From: an uncultured Duganella sp.
Lineage (GTDB): Bacteria; Pseudomonadota; Gammaproteobacteria; Burkholderiales; Burkholderiaceae
Assembly: GCA_946482635.1 (NCBI GenBank)
Contig: CAMLSG010000013.1
Coordinates: 1-43,687 of the forward strand
Length of the DNA stretch: 43,687 nucleotides
Direction of reading: 5' to 3'
In this document: one piece after another, positions 1 through 7,536 of the stretch
Layout: the number at the start of each line of letters is the position of its first letter
Numbering within the stretch: the stretch's first letter is position 1
Notes under the pieces: model-generated
What the model saw: the letters and a program-made list of their open reading frames with translations, nothing else
The model's database searches: none
What the model was told of the DNA's origin: nothing
Program-made: the position numbers and the translations under genes

Positions 1-1207
1 GCCACGCGCTGTACTGGCGCCAGACGTTGGTGCCGGTTTCGAAGGTGTTGACTGCCGCAATCGGTTGCGCCGGCTTGATGCCTTTTAACTGCTCTTCGAA
101 GAACGGGAACAGCAGCTTCTTGTTGAAATGCTCGCTGGTCTTGCTGTCGAATTTAACGTGACCCAGGCGCTTTCCTTCGCCCCCGGCCCAGCCGCCGTGC
201 GCCCACGGGCCGATCACCAGGCCGTTGAAGATGCCGGGGTTGTTCTTGCCCACCGCGCGGTAGATCGAGAACGGACCGGCCGGATCTTCCGCATCGAACC
301 AGCCGCCCACCGTCATCACGGCGGCCTTGACGTTCTTCATGTGCGGCGCAAGGTTGCGCGTCTTCCAGAACTCGTCGTAGGTATCGTGGTCGATGGTGGG
401 CTTCAGGTAGGCGAGCTGCTTGGGCTGCATGCCGGCCAGGATGTTCGACATCGTCAGGCGCTGCAGGAAGTAGTCGTAGCCGCTGGTGGTGCCGTAGTCG
501 AAGTCGCTCCAGCTCTTGGGCAGCGGCGACGGATTCTGTTCTTCGGTGAAGGCGGCGTAGAAGTCGAAGTTGGCGGCCAGCATGAAGGCGCCGCCATGAT
601 AAGAGTCGTCGCCCATGTACAGGTCGGTGACCGGCGCTTGCGGCGAGGCGGCCTTGATCGCCGGGTGCGAATCGATGATGCTGGCTGCGGTGTAGAAGCC
701 GGGATAGCTGATGCCGTAGATGCCGACCTTGCCGTTGTTGTTGGCCACGTGCTTGAGCAGCCAGTCGACGGTATCGTGCATGTCGCGGCTTTCGTTGCCT
801 TCGCCCGCTTCCAGCGCCGTCTTGGCATGCGGCGTCATTTCCTGCCACTTGCCTTCGGACATATAGCGCCCGCGCACGTCCTGCTCGACGAAGATGTAGC
901 CGGCGTCGCTGAAGTCTGCCGATGGACCGAGGCGGCGCGGGAAAAAGTCCGGGCCGTACTGGAGCTGGCCGTCGACGTTCGCGCCTGCACTGTATGGCGT
1001 GCGTTCGATCAGGAAGGGATATGCCTTGCTGGCATCCTTCGGCACGTAGACGGCCGTAAACAGGCGCACGCCGTCGCGCATCGGGATGCGGAATTCGTAC
1101 TTGGTGTAGGTGGAACGCAGGTCCGGTTTTTCATCAGGCGCCGCGTGGGCGGCGCCTGCGAAGGCCAGTGCAAGGGAAAGGGCGAGGGGACTGAGTTTGT
1201 TGAGCAT
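1..1207 (-). CDS. CocE/NonD-family serine hydrolase, secreted (C-terminus cut off by the window edge)
   Basis: The minus-strand frame is open from ATG at 1207 to the window edge, giving about 402 residues without a stop. Residues 1-22 form a Sec signal peptide ending AHA, so the enzyme is exported. The core is an alpha/beta hydrolase of the X-Pro dipeptidyl-peptidase (S15)/cocaine-esterase family. The nucleophile motif GISYPG contains Ser167, GGWFD contains Asp305 and GPWAHG contains His337, which together make a plausible catalytic triad. An early MRDGVRL segment is also typical of the family. The usual C-terminal jelly-roll domain lies beyond the edge. Family members hydrolyse esters, amides or acylated peptides, but the substrate cannot be told from sequence. 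A palindrome (1223-1269) separates it from the lipoprotein gene upstream on the same strand. Family call is firm; function beyond hydrolase is open. Confidence 0.9.
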   Translation of the reverse strand, partial: MLNKLSPLALSLALAFAGAAHAAPDEKPDLRSTYTKYEFRIPMRDGVRLFTAVYVPKDASKAYPFLIERTPYSAGANVDGQLQYGPDFFPRRLGPSADFSDAGYIFVEQDVRGRYMSEGKWQEMTPHAKTALEAGEGNESRDMHDTVDWLLKHVANNNGKVGIYGISYPGFYTAASIIDSHPAIKAASPQAPVTDLYMGDDSYHGGAFMLAANFDFYAAFTEEQNPSPLPKSWSDFDYGTTSGYDYFLQRLTMSNILAGMQPKQLAYLKPTIDHDTYDEFWKTRNLAPHMKNVKAAVMTVGGWFDAEDPAGPFSIYRAVGKNNPGIFNGLVIGPWAHGGWAGGEGKRLGHVKFDSKTSEHFNKKLLFPFFEEQLKGIKPAQPIAAVNTFETGTNVWRQYSAW

Positions 1208-1222
1208 AATTCCTTTAATGTG

Positions 1223-1269
1223 CCGGTGCTAGGGCCCAACACGCTGCGCGTGTCAGGCACTGGCACCGG
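1223..1269. repeat. Intergenic imperfect palindrome downstream of the TPR lipoprotein gene
   Basis: Arms 1223-1244 and 1248-1269 pair with four mismatches around a 3-nt centre; outer ends are CCGGTGC and GGCACCGG. It starts 17 nt beyond the stop of the lipoprotein gene at 1287 and lies before the hydrolase start at 1207, both on the minus strand. It could act as a transcription terminator or RNA-stabilising hairpin. There is no clear U-run, so a REP-like repeat is an alternative. Confidence 0.6.
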
Positions 1270-1286
1270 AGACTTCATCTTGTTAT

Positions 1287-2465
1287 TTAGATTTCTCCCG
1301 GTCGAAGACGGGCTCGCGATTCGTAAAGGCGCAGGTTCGCCAGTTTGCCGGCGTAGATGGCGCTGTCGCCGCGCGTGGTGCTGTTCATCAGGGCCAGCGT
1401 CATATGCTTGTCGGCCTCTTTCAGGTTACCCAGCAAGAAAGAGACCTTGGCCAGCCAGAAGTGGAACTCGTGGTAATACGGGGCTCGCTGCACTTCACGC
1501 ACGAACATCGAGCGCGCCTTCTGGTAGTCGCCGTCGGCCATGGCTTTCTGGCCGATGTGGAAGAAGTAAAACGGCGGGTAGGGTTCCAGGCGCGCCAGTT
1601 CAGCCTTGAATTTGGCCGATTCTTCGGTCTTGCCGAGCGCATTGGTGACTTCGGCCAGGTTGAACAGGATGACCGTGTTGAGCGGATCGTGCTGGTGGGC
1701 GAATCGCAGCGTGCTTTCGGCCAGCTTGATGTCGCCGTGGCGCTGGTAGATGGTGGAAAGGGTGTTATACCCCATCAGGAAAGCGGGCTCGTACTCGATG
1801 GCGGAACGGGACCACCAGTACGCTTCATCGAGCTTGCCCTGCACCAGCGATTCCGCTGCGCGGTTGTTCATGTACATGGCCACCACGGTGCGCTCCGAAA
1901 TGGCTTCGGTTGGCATCAACTCGGCGTCAGGCGGCGGCAGGAAGTCGATGGTCACGTACTGGGCCGTGTCGTAGAAGCGCATCGCTTCCGATTTCGGCCG
2001 GCTCAATACCAGGTTGACGTGACCGCTGCTGAAGTACAGCGAGCCGGAGCGGCTCCAGGTGTCTTCGCTTGTGATGCGCTGGAATTGCACATCGAGCCCC
2101 AGTTCCCTTGCAAAAGCGGCAGTCATGATCACCAGCGACATGCAGTTGCCGGCGCGTGCTGCAAAGGCTTGCGAGGCCGTGCGCGTGATTTCGGAGTCAT
2201 ATTCGAGGCGCAGCTGGTCGCGGTGGTACAGCGCCTCATACAGCGCCTGGTGCTTCGATTTGCCGTTAAGCGAAGCGCGGATCTTGGCTGCATAGGCCTT
2301 CATTTCCGGCGACAGCTCGAAAACCTGTTCCGGCGTGATCATGCCGGCCGGCTTGCTGAAAGCAGCGTCGGTAAACAGCGCTCGTTCAGGTGCGGTAACT
2401 GCCGGCGGACCGCTTGCGCAGCCGGCCAGCAATGCAGCGAAAATCAATGTTGACAGCAGTTTCAT
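1287..2465 (-). CDS. Lipoprotein with transglutaminase-like and TPR domains
   Basis: A 392-residue protein with a lipobox LLAGC (Cys16), so probably an outer-membrane or periplasmic lipoprotein. Residues about 70-180 resemble the transglutaminase-like cysteine protease fold: Cys108 in AGNCMSL, His149 in SGHVNLVL and Asp174 in VTIDFLP are spaced like a Cys-His-Asp triad. Residues about 195-370 contain tetratricopeptide-type helical repeats (for example around SLVQGKLDEAYWWSRSAIEY and LANLAEV-like segments). A GAGGAG ribosome binding site precedes ATG 2465. Such proteins are found as single genes in related genomes, and I know of no assigned substrate. It might process or scaffold envelope peptides, but that is speculation. 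Transcribed alone, 42 nt downstream of the 371-residue gene. Confidence 0.8.
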   Translation of the reverse strand: MKLLSTLIFAALLAGCASGPPAVTAPERALFTDAAFSKPAGMITPEQVFELSPEMKAYAAKIRASLNGKSKHQALYEALYHRDQLRLEYDSEITRTASQAFAARAGNCMSLVIMTAAFARELGLDVQFQRITSEDTWSRSGSLYFSSGHVNLVLSRPKSEAMRFYDTAQYVTIDFLPPPDAELMPTEAISERTVVAMYMNNRAAESLVQGKLDEAYWWSRSAIEYEPAFLMGYNTLSTIYQRHGDIKLAESTLRFAHQHDPLNTVILFNLAEVTNALGKTEESAKFKAELARLEPYPPFYFFHIGQKAMADGDYQKARSMFVREVQRAPYYHEFHFWLAKVSFLLGNLKEADKHMTLALMNSTTRGDSAIYAGKLANLRLYESRARLRPGEI

Positions 2466-2507
2466 GGTGGCGTCTCCTCACCTCTATGAAACAAGTATGT
2501 GCGTGTC

Positions 2508-3623
2508 TCAGGGGGCTGTCAATTCGACCGCAATGTCCTCGATGCCGAGGGTGGCCAGGGCGTCGCGCAGGTCCTCGATTTCCGCTTCCACGTCGGCGCC
2601 GACATCGAGGCGGCGGTCGGCATGCGCCAGTTCTCCGGCTGCGCCGACCAGTTGTACGCCGAGCGCCGCATCTTCTTCGGTTTCCACCAGGGTGATGACC
2701 GCGCGCGCCGGGCCATGGCCGTCGAGGGCGGCGCCGAATTCGGCCATCATGGCCAGCATCCAGTGCTCGGACTTGCCTAGCAGAAGGGCGCCGTGGAACA
2801 AGTCCTGGTACAGGAAATTCAGGCGCAAGCTGCCGGCTCGGGCGGGGCCGGCCAGGCAGCGCTGCACCAGTGGCGCGGCGGAAACGGTCCAGTCCTGGTA
2901 GCGCTGCATGCGCGCTTCGAACCACGCATCCTGCTTCTTGCCGGCGGGCGGGATGGCGTAGAACGGGTCGTCGGCGCGCTTCAGGGCGAAGCCGAGCAGG
3001 AAACGCAGCTCGACAGCTTCGTCATCGGCGCCGAAAGCGGATGGCTGCCAGCCGGCGATGCTGCGCAGCAGGGCAGGGGCTTCGGCCACTTTCTTGTCCA
3101 TCATGGCCGCTGCCGCTTCGTGCACCATGGCGTTCAGCTGGCTGGCGCTGATGCGTTCCATCTCGGCCAGGTCGTAAGCGTGCTGCACCAGCACCACCCT
3201 GGCTTTCGGGCCTTCCAGGCCGGCGCCGGTAAAGCTGTCCAGCAGCGCGGCATACGCCGCCTCGTCCTGGAAACCCTCCGCTTCGCGCAGGCCGCCCTGG
3301 CTCTGCACGAAGACGGGAATGGCGAAGGCGTTGATTTCCATCTCGGGGCCGTCGCCCTTGCGCAGCAGGACGGTGCCGGCGTCTTCTTCGATGGCTTCCT
3401 TCAGCGTGCGGTAGGCGTCGGCATCCTCGCCGCGCGCCAGTTCGAGGGCGCCGTACAGGACGGCGTCCTTGCCCTGGCGCAGGTAGCGCCGCACGGCGTG
3501 GCGCAGGTCGTCTTCCTGTGCCAGCGCGAGGCTGAACAGCTCATGGCTCAGGGTTTCTTCTTTGTCGGCAGGTGGATTATTGGGCTTGCGTGGTGCTGGG
3601 CGCTTGTTCTTTGTCTTTTGCAT
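2508..3623 (-). CDS. Conserved-looking hypothetical protein, 371 aa
   Basis: I do not recognise a family. The first about 25 residues are basic and proline/lysine-rich, so probably disordered. The rest is acidic, alanine/leucine/glutamate-rich and predicted mainly helical, with no signal peptide and no membrane segment, so it is a cytosolic protein. The C-terminal region (DRRLDVGADVEAEIEDLRDALA) looks like a short helical hairpin. It starts 5 nt after the stop of the HDOD gene, so the two are very likely co-transcribed and it may work with that signalling protein. There is no obvious Shine-Dalgarno sequence, consistent with translational coupling. Codon use matches its neighbours. Confidence 0.7.
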   Translation of the reverse strand: MQKTKNKRPAPRKPNNPPADKEETLSHELFSLALAQEDDLRHAVRRYLRQGKDAVLYGALELARGEDADAYRTLKEAIEEDAGTVLLRKGDGPEMEINAFAIPVFVQSQGGLREAEGFQDEAAYAALLDSFTGAGLEGPKARVVLVQHAYDLAEMERISASQLNAMVHEAAAAMMDKKVAEAPALLRSIAGWQPSAFGADDEAVELRFLLGFALKRADDPFYAIPPAGKKQDAWFEARMQRYQDWTVSAAPLVQRCLAGPARAGSLRLNFLYQDLFHGALLLGKSEHWMLAMMAEFGAALDGHGPARAVITLVETEEDAALGVQLVGAAGELAHADRRLDVGADVEAEIEDLRDALATLGIEDIAVELTAP

Positions 3624-3628
3624 GCGGC

Positions 3629-4504
3629 TCAGTGTTCAATGTGGAAGGTTTCGTGCAGTTCGTCCAGCAGGTCGGCGGTTTCGTCCTCGTTCATGCCGAG
3701 GTGGCGGCAGGCCGCCTCGCCGCCCTTGTCCCATTCCAGCGATTCGCCGTTGCCGTGGTAGCGCTGGATGGCGCGTTCGGCCAGCACCGCGCCGGCCACC
3801 AGCGAGCGGATCGCGTCGTCGGTGGCGTCGTCGCACAGCACTTCGTAATCGTGGTGATGCAGAATGGCCCAGGACACGTCCGGCGACAGGCCCCAGTTGC
3901 GCGCCAGCAGGCAGCCGATGGCGGCGTGGTTGGTGGTGTGGCGGGCGTCTTCGATGTCGGTGAACTTGCGGCTGGCGGCGCCGTTGCAGATGTCCAGCGT
4001 CTGGCCATAGTCTTCAAAGCGTCCCATCAGGATCGGGATGCCGATGTCGCAGAACAGGCCAAAGGTATGGGCGATATCCGGCGGCGCCAGGCGCAGCTTG
4101 CGCGAAATGAAGACCAGGGCCTGGGCGCGGCAGGAGGAGACTTCCCAGAACTGGTTCAGGGCCGGGTTGTTGGCGCCCACTGCTTCGCGCGCCAGGATGC
4201 CGGTCAGCATGGCCGCGCACTGGTTGATGCCGAGGAAATTAATGGCCTGTTCGACCGACTTGGCCTTGCGCGCCGCGCCGTAGAACGGCGAATTGGCCAG
4301 TTTCAGCAGGGCGCCCGACATGCCCACGTCGTTGCCGATGATGCGCGCGATGGCGCGCGGCGACGGATCGTCCTGCGCCAGTTCGCGCTGCAGGTCGACC
4401 AGCAGGCTGGGACGCGGCGGGATACGGATGGAGCGCAACAGCGCGTCTTCTGCGGTCGCTACGCTCGTGTGTTGGGCCGGTAGCCGGGCTGCTGCTGTTG
4501 TCAT
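3629..4504 (-). CDS. HDOD domain protein
   Basis: The chosen start ATG 4504 gives 291 residues. An upstream in-frame ATG at 4639 would add 45 residues of poor, proline/arginine-rich sequence overlapping the divergent glycosylase gene, so it was rejected. Residues about 25-225 form the HDOD fold: IPPRPSLLVDLQRELAQDD at the start, AINFLGINQCAAMLTG, and HAAIGCLLARNWGLSPDVSWAILHHHD. HDOD proteins are relatives of HD phosphohydrolases that usually lack the catalytic metal site and serve as signalling adaptors near chemotaxis, c-di-GMP or stress pathways. It sits 5 nt upstream of the 371-residue gene as a two-gene operon, divergent from the glycosylase. The domain is clear; the specific pathway is unknown. 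Confidence 0.88.
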   Translation of the reverse strand: MTTAAARLPAQHTSVATAEDALLRSIRIPPRPSLLVDLQRELAQDDPSPRAIARIIGNDVGMSGALLKLANSPFYGAARKAKSVEQAINFLGINQCAAMLTGILAREAVGANNPALNQFWEVSSCRAQALVFISRKLRLAPPDIAHTFGLFCDIGIPILMGRFEDYGQTLDICNGAASRKFTDIEDARHTTNHAAIGCLLARNWGLSPDVSWAILHHHDYEVLCDDATDDAIRSLVAGAVLAERAIQRYHGNGESLEWDKGGEAACRHLGMNEDETADLLDELHETFHIEH

Positions 4505-4609
4505 TTTGCTTCGAGATTGTTCTGCTGGGCGGGCCCCGCCATTATCGCCTGTTTTTTGCGTGCAACCCGGGGCACGAATGAGTTTTTTTTCATGCATAAA
4601 TGGCAGGAT

Positions 4610-4618
4610 TGCTACAAT
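4610..4618 (+). promoter_or_regulatory. Extended -10 element placed for leaderless aag mRNA
   Basis: TGCTACAAT is an extended -10 (TGn-TACAAT, hexamer 4613-4618). Only 7 nt separate it from ATG 4626, so transcription would begin at or next to the start codon. No Shine-Dalgarno sequence is present. Confidence 0.5.
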
Positions 4619-4625
4619 CGGTAGC

Positions 4626-5195
4626 ATGTCTTCCCACATTTTGGCCGGTATCGATTTCAGTGCACCTGCTCAGCAAGTGGCGCGCCGCCTGATCGGCGTG
4701 ACGGTGCTCGTCAATGGCGTGGGCGGCCGCATTGTCGAAGTGGAGGCTTATGACCGGGAAGATCCGGCTTCACATGCCTTTGTCGGCAAGACGGCGCGGA
4801 ACTTTGCCATGTTCGGGCCGCCGGCCCATACCTATGTCTACCTGTCGCATGGCATCCACTGGTGCATGAATTTCGTCTGCCGCGAGGAGGGGCATGGGGC
4901 CGGGGTGCTGATCCGGGCCATCGAGCCGCTGGCCGGCATCGAGCAGATGCAGGCGCGGCGCGGCATGGAGGATGTGCGGCTGCTGTGTTCCGGGCCGGGA
5001 CGGCTGGCGCAGGCGATGGGTGTGACCCGTGAGCAGAATGCCATGTCGCTGGCCGCGGCGCCGTTCGAACTGCTGCCGCGCAAGGGGCGCGTGCAAGTCG
5101 TGGTTGGGCCGCGTATCGGTATTTCAAAGGCGGTGGAGGTGCCCTGGCGTTTCGGCCTGGCCGGCTCGCCGTTTGTCAGCCGCCCATTCCGCTAG
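4626..5195 (+). CDS. DNA-3-methyladenine glycosylase (Aag/MPG family)
   Basis: A 189-residue base-excision repair enzyme that removes alkylated purines such as 3-methyladenine and hypoxanthine. Family hallmarks are visible: early VARRLIGV, the catalytic IVEVEAY segment (Glu), DPASHAF, the nucleotide-flipping wedge region [34 protein letters not shown], and a late [12 protein letters not shown] and GPRIGISKA. Length fits a bacterial Aag. The start at 4626 was preferred over longer in-frame openings because they run into the upstream divergent gene and because of the -10 position. The last 72 nt overlap the 3' end of the convergent chemoreceptor gene. Adjacent genes do not hint at an alkylation regulon; no ada or alkB is seen. 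Confidence 0.95.
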   Translation: MSSHILAGIDFSAPAQQVARRLIGVTVLVNGVGGRIVEVEAYDREDPASHAFVGKTARNFAMFGPPAHTYVYLSHGIHWCMNFVCREEGHGAGVLIRAIEPLAGIEQMQARRGMEDVRLLCSGPGRLAQAMGVTREQNAMSLAAAPFELLPRKGRVQVVVGPRIGISKAVEVPWRFGLAGSPFVSRPFR

Positions 5196-6905
5196 GCCCT
5201 GCCGCGCGCGCATTGGGCTGTCCGCCGCCCGTCGTTCGCCATTGCTTGCCACATCGCGCCAGTCATCCGGGTCGCCATCGCGCGCCGCAGGCCGGGCATC
5301 CGGCGCGCGCCGCCCTGCGGCCGGTCCCGGCTCAGCATCGCCAGGCTGCGTCCCGGCCTCGTCTCCCAGCTCAAACACGGCGACTGCCTGCGCCAGCCCG
5401 GCGGCCTGCTCCTGCAGGCTGGCCGCCGCCGCTGCTGCCTGCTCGACCAAAGCAGCGTTCTGCTGGGTGACATCATCAATCTGCCCAACTGCCTGGTTCA
5501 CTTCCGTAATCCCGCGCGCCTGCTCCGCGCTGGCATCGCTGATACGCTGGATGATGCTGCCGACCTGCCGTACCGAAGCCACGATGTCTCCCATGCTGCC
5601 ACCCGCCACGCCCACCGATTCCGCGCCGCGGTCAATTGTCGCCACCGACGCGTTGATCAACGCCTTGATCTCATGTGCGGCCGTGCCGCTGCGCTGCGCC
5701 AGCGTGCGCACCTCGGCCGCGACAACGGCAAAACCGCGTCCCTGTTCGCCCGCCCGCGCCGCCTCCACCGCGGCATTCAGGGCCAGGATATTGGTCTGGA
5801 ACGCGATGCCGTCGATCACCCCGATGATCTCCACGATCTTGCGCGAGCAAGACCGGATCGCCTCCATGGTCTGCACTGCATCGGACACCGCCGCGCCACC
5901 CCGGGCCGCGAGTTCGTTGGCATTGGCCGCCACCTGGCAGGCTTCGCGCGCATGCTCGGCATTGCTGCGTACCGCCGCCGCCAGGCTGTCGACCGCGCTG
6001 GCCGTTTCCTCCAGCGAGCTTGCCTGCAATTCGGTGCGCGCCGACAAATCCATATTCCCTGATGCGATCTCGCGCGAGGCCAGGTCGATCTGCTGCACCG
6101 CCCCGCGAATCGAGCGGATGGTGCCGTTGAGCAGCGCCATGCTGCCATCCAGCGCCCGGGCCGTATCGGCGATCTCGTCGCGCCCGGGCGCCGCCGGCCG
6201 TGGCGCCAGCTGGCCCGACGCCAGGCAGCGTACCCCGTCGCCGATGGCATGAATATCGCGCAGCAGGGCGCGCCGCACCAGCATCGATACCGCCAGCGAC
6301 AGGGCCACCGACAGCAGCAGCAAGCCCGCCATCGTCATGCCCAGCAAGCGGAACTCCTGCCGCGCTTCCGCGTAGGCCGCCTCGCTCAGCGCCTTTTCCA
6401 GCGCCGCCAGTTGCGACAACTGCAGGTCCAACGCGGCAAACTGGCGCTCCGCCTTTGCCATGGCATTGGTGGCGATCGACTGGTCCACTTGCGCCAGTTC
6501 GATGGTTTCCTGCACTGCCTTGCGATAGCTTGCCAGGGCTTCCCGCGAACCCGACAGCAAGCCACGCTCGTCGGTGACGGCATCGCGGGAAAGCAATTCC
6601 AGCCGCGTGCCGACCGCGCCATGCCGGTTGCGGATCTGCGCATTCAGGGCGTCGAGGCGGGCCTGCGCGAAGGTGCCGTTGATCCAGGCCAGCAACTGGT
6701 AAATGTTTGCATGTGCCATGCGCGCCTCGCCCGCCACATCGGCTACCGATTGCAGCCGCGCCGCGCGCAACTGCACCAGGTTTTCCATCGATGCGTTCTG
6801 CCGCACCATGCCGAACCAGGCGCATGCAGCTGTCGCCAGCAGCAGTGCCAGTACCACGCCCGGCGCCAGCAACAGCTTGGGTCCAATCCGCAGTCGGTTC
6901 AGCAT
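5124..6905 (-). CDS. Methyl-accepting chemotaxis protein
   Basis: A 593-residue chemoreceptor. Membrane segments are at about 10-32 and 189-211 with a roughly 155-residue periplasmic helical region between them (four-helix-bundle type by composition), then HAMP (about 212-265) and the cytoplasmic signalling domain. The CheA/CheW-binding hairpin tip is unmistakable: [20 protein letters not shown] followed by [27 protein letters not shown] sequence. After about residue 510 comes a tail rich in Pro/Ala/Asp/Arg with no NWETF-type CheR pentapeptide. The last 24 codons lie antisense to the glycosylase gene. A GGAGG site precedes ATG 6905. It follows the secreted Cache protein by 9 nt, so the two form an operon. 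The ligand is unknown. Confidence 0.95.
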   Translation of the reverse strand: MLNRLRIGPKLLLAPGVVLALLLATAACAWFGMVRQNASMENLVQLRAARLQSVADVAGEARMAHANIYQLLAWINGTFAQARLDALNAQIRNRHGAVGTRLELLSRDAVTDERGLLSGSREALASYRKAVQETIELAQVDQSIATNAMAKAERQFAALDLQLSQLAALEKALSEAAYAEARQEFRLLGMTMAGLLLLSVALSLAVSMLVRRALLRDIHAIGDGVRCLASGQLAPRPAAPGRDEIADTARALDGSMALLNGTIRSIRGAVQQIDLASREIASGNMDLSARTELQASSLEETASAVDSLAAAVRSNAEHAREACQVAANANELAARGGAAVSDAVQTMEAIRSCSRKIVEIIGVIDGIAFQTNILALNAAVEAARAGEQGRGFAVVAAEVRTLAQRSGTAAHEIKALINASVATIDRGAESVGVAGGSMGDIVASVRQVGSIIQRISDASAEQARGITEVNQAVGQIDDVTQQNAALVEQAAAAAASLQEQAAGLAQAVAVFELGDEAGTQPGDAEPGPAAGRRAPDARPAARDGDPDDWRDVASNGERRAADSPMRARQGLAEWAADKRRAGQAETPGHLHRL

Positions 6906-6914
6906 GGCTGCCTC

Positions 6915-7364
6915 CTACTTCTTATAGATGCCTGCTTCCAGCACCGCATCGCCGACGCGCTGGATGTAGGTGGTCTTCGGTTCGATCTTGCCGGTGGTGG
7001 GGTTCTTGTACATGTAATCGACCCAGCCCTTGCCCTTCTTCGCGGCCAGCTCGATGATCTCGCGCCGGTACTTTTTGCCGCTGGCATCGGGCACGTCGGT
7101 CAGGTCCTTGCCTACGATTGTTGGATTGACCGGGTGCGCCAGCACGATGCCCGACTGAAGGTCGCGGATGTCGACGTACAGCGCGCCCTGTATGAATTCA
7201 GGATCCTTGGCGGATACCTTCTCGATGAATTTGTCCTTGCCATGCTGCTTGATGAAGGCGGCGCCTTTTTCCACCATGGCGATGGCGTCCTTCTCGGTGG
7301 GTTCGCTGGCCTGCACTGCCGCCATGGCGAGGAAGAGCAGGGATGCGGTCAGGATGCGTTTCAT
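6915..7364 (-). CDS. Secreted single-Cache domain protein
   Basis: A 149-residue protein: signal peptide about 1-19 (MKRILTASLLFLAMAAVQAS), then one Cache-type sensor domain with the family pattern of an early helix (AIAMVEKGAAFIKQHGKDKF), YVDIRDLQSGIVLAHP, GKDLTD, GWVDYMYKNPTTGKIEPKTTYIQR and a late ILEAGIY-like strand. An AAGGAG site supports ATG 7364; a longer open frame upstream lacks a signal peptide. Cache domains bind small carboxylates, amino acids and similar ligands. Having a free periplasmic Cache protein 9 nt upstream of a chemoreceptor suggests it presents ligand to, or shares control with, that receptor, but this is inference. It has no membrane anchor beyond the signal peptide. 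Confidence 0.85.
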   Translation of the reverse strand: MKRILTASLLFLAMAAVQASEPTEKDAIAMVEKGAAFIKQHGKDKFIEKVSAKDPEFIQGALYVDIRDLQSGIVLAHPVNPTIVGKDLTDVPDASGKKYRREIIELAAKKGKGWVDYMYKNPTTGKIEPKTTYIQRVGDAVLEAGIYKK

Positions 7365-7536
7365 GCCGGGCTCCTTGGGGTGGGATGGAAGCCCAACTGT
7401 ACGTCTGCGCACCCGGCCGGGAATTGCGCAAACGCAAGCCCGTAGGATTTTTCCGGCTAGGTATTGAGCTACGGCAATAGGCCGTTTCTTAACCGGACCA
7501 TCATGAAGTCCTAGCCCACCCATTCAGGAGTACGCC

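Noticed and set aside
128..1609. Plus-strand open frame of about 490 codons opposite the CocE-type hydrolase and lipoprotein genes
   Set aside because: It crosses two clear genes on the other strand, has no domain and shows antisense-like composition.
4505..4639. A longer HDOD protein starting at 4639
   Set aside because: The added 45 residues are not HDOD-like, overlap the divergent glycosylase start and would remove its promoter logic.
7423..7466. Short inverted repeats and a weak U-rich stretch between the Cache and KamA-like genes
   Set aside because: Arms are only 5 nt with no consistent promoter or terminator layout; nothing firm can be claimed for this 172-nt spacer.
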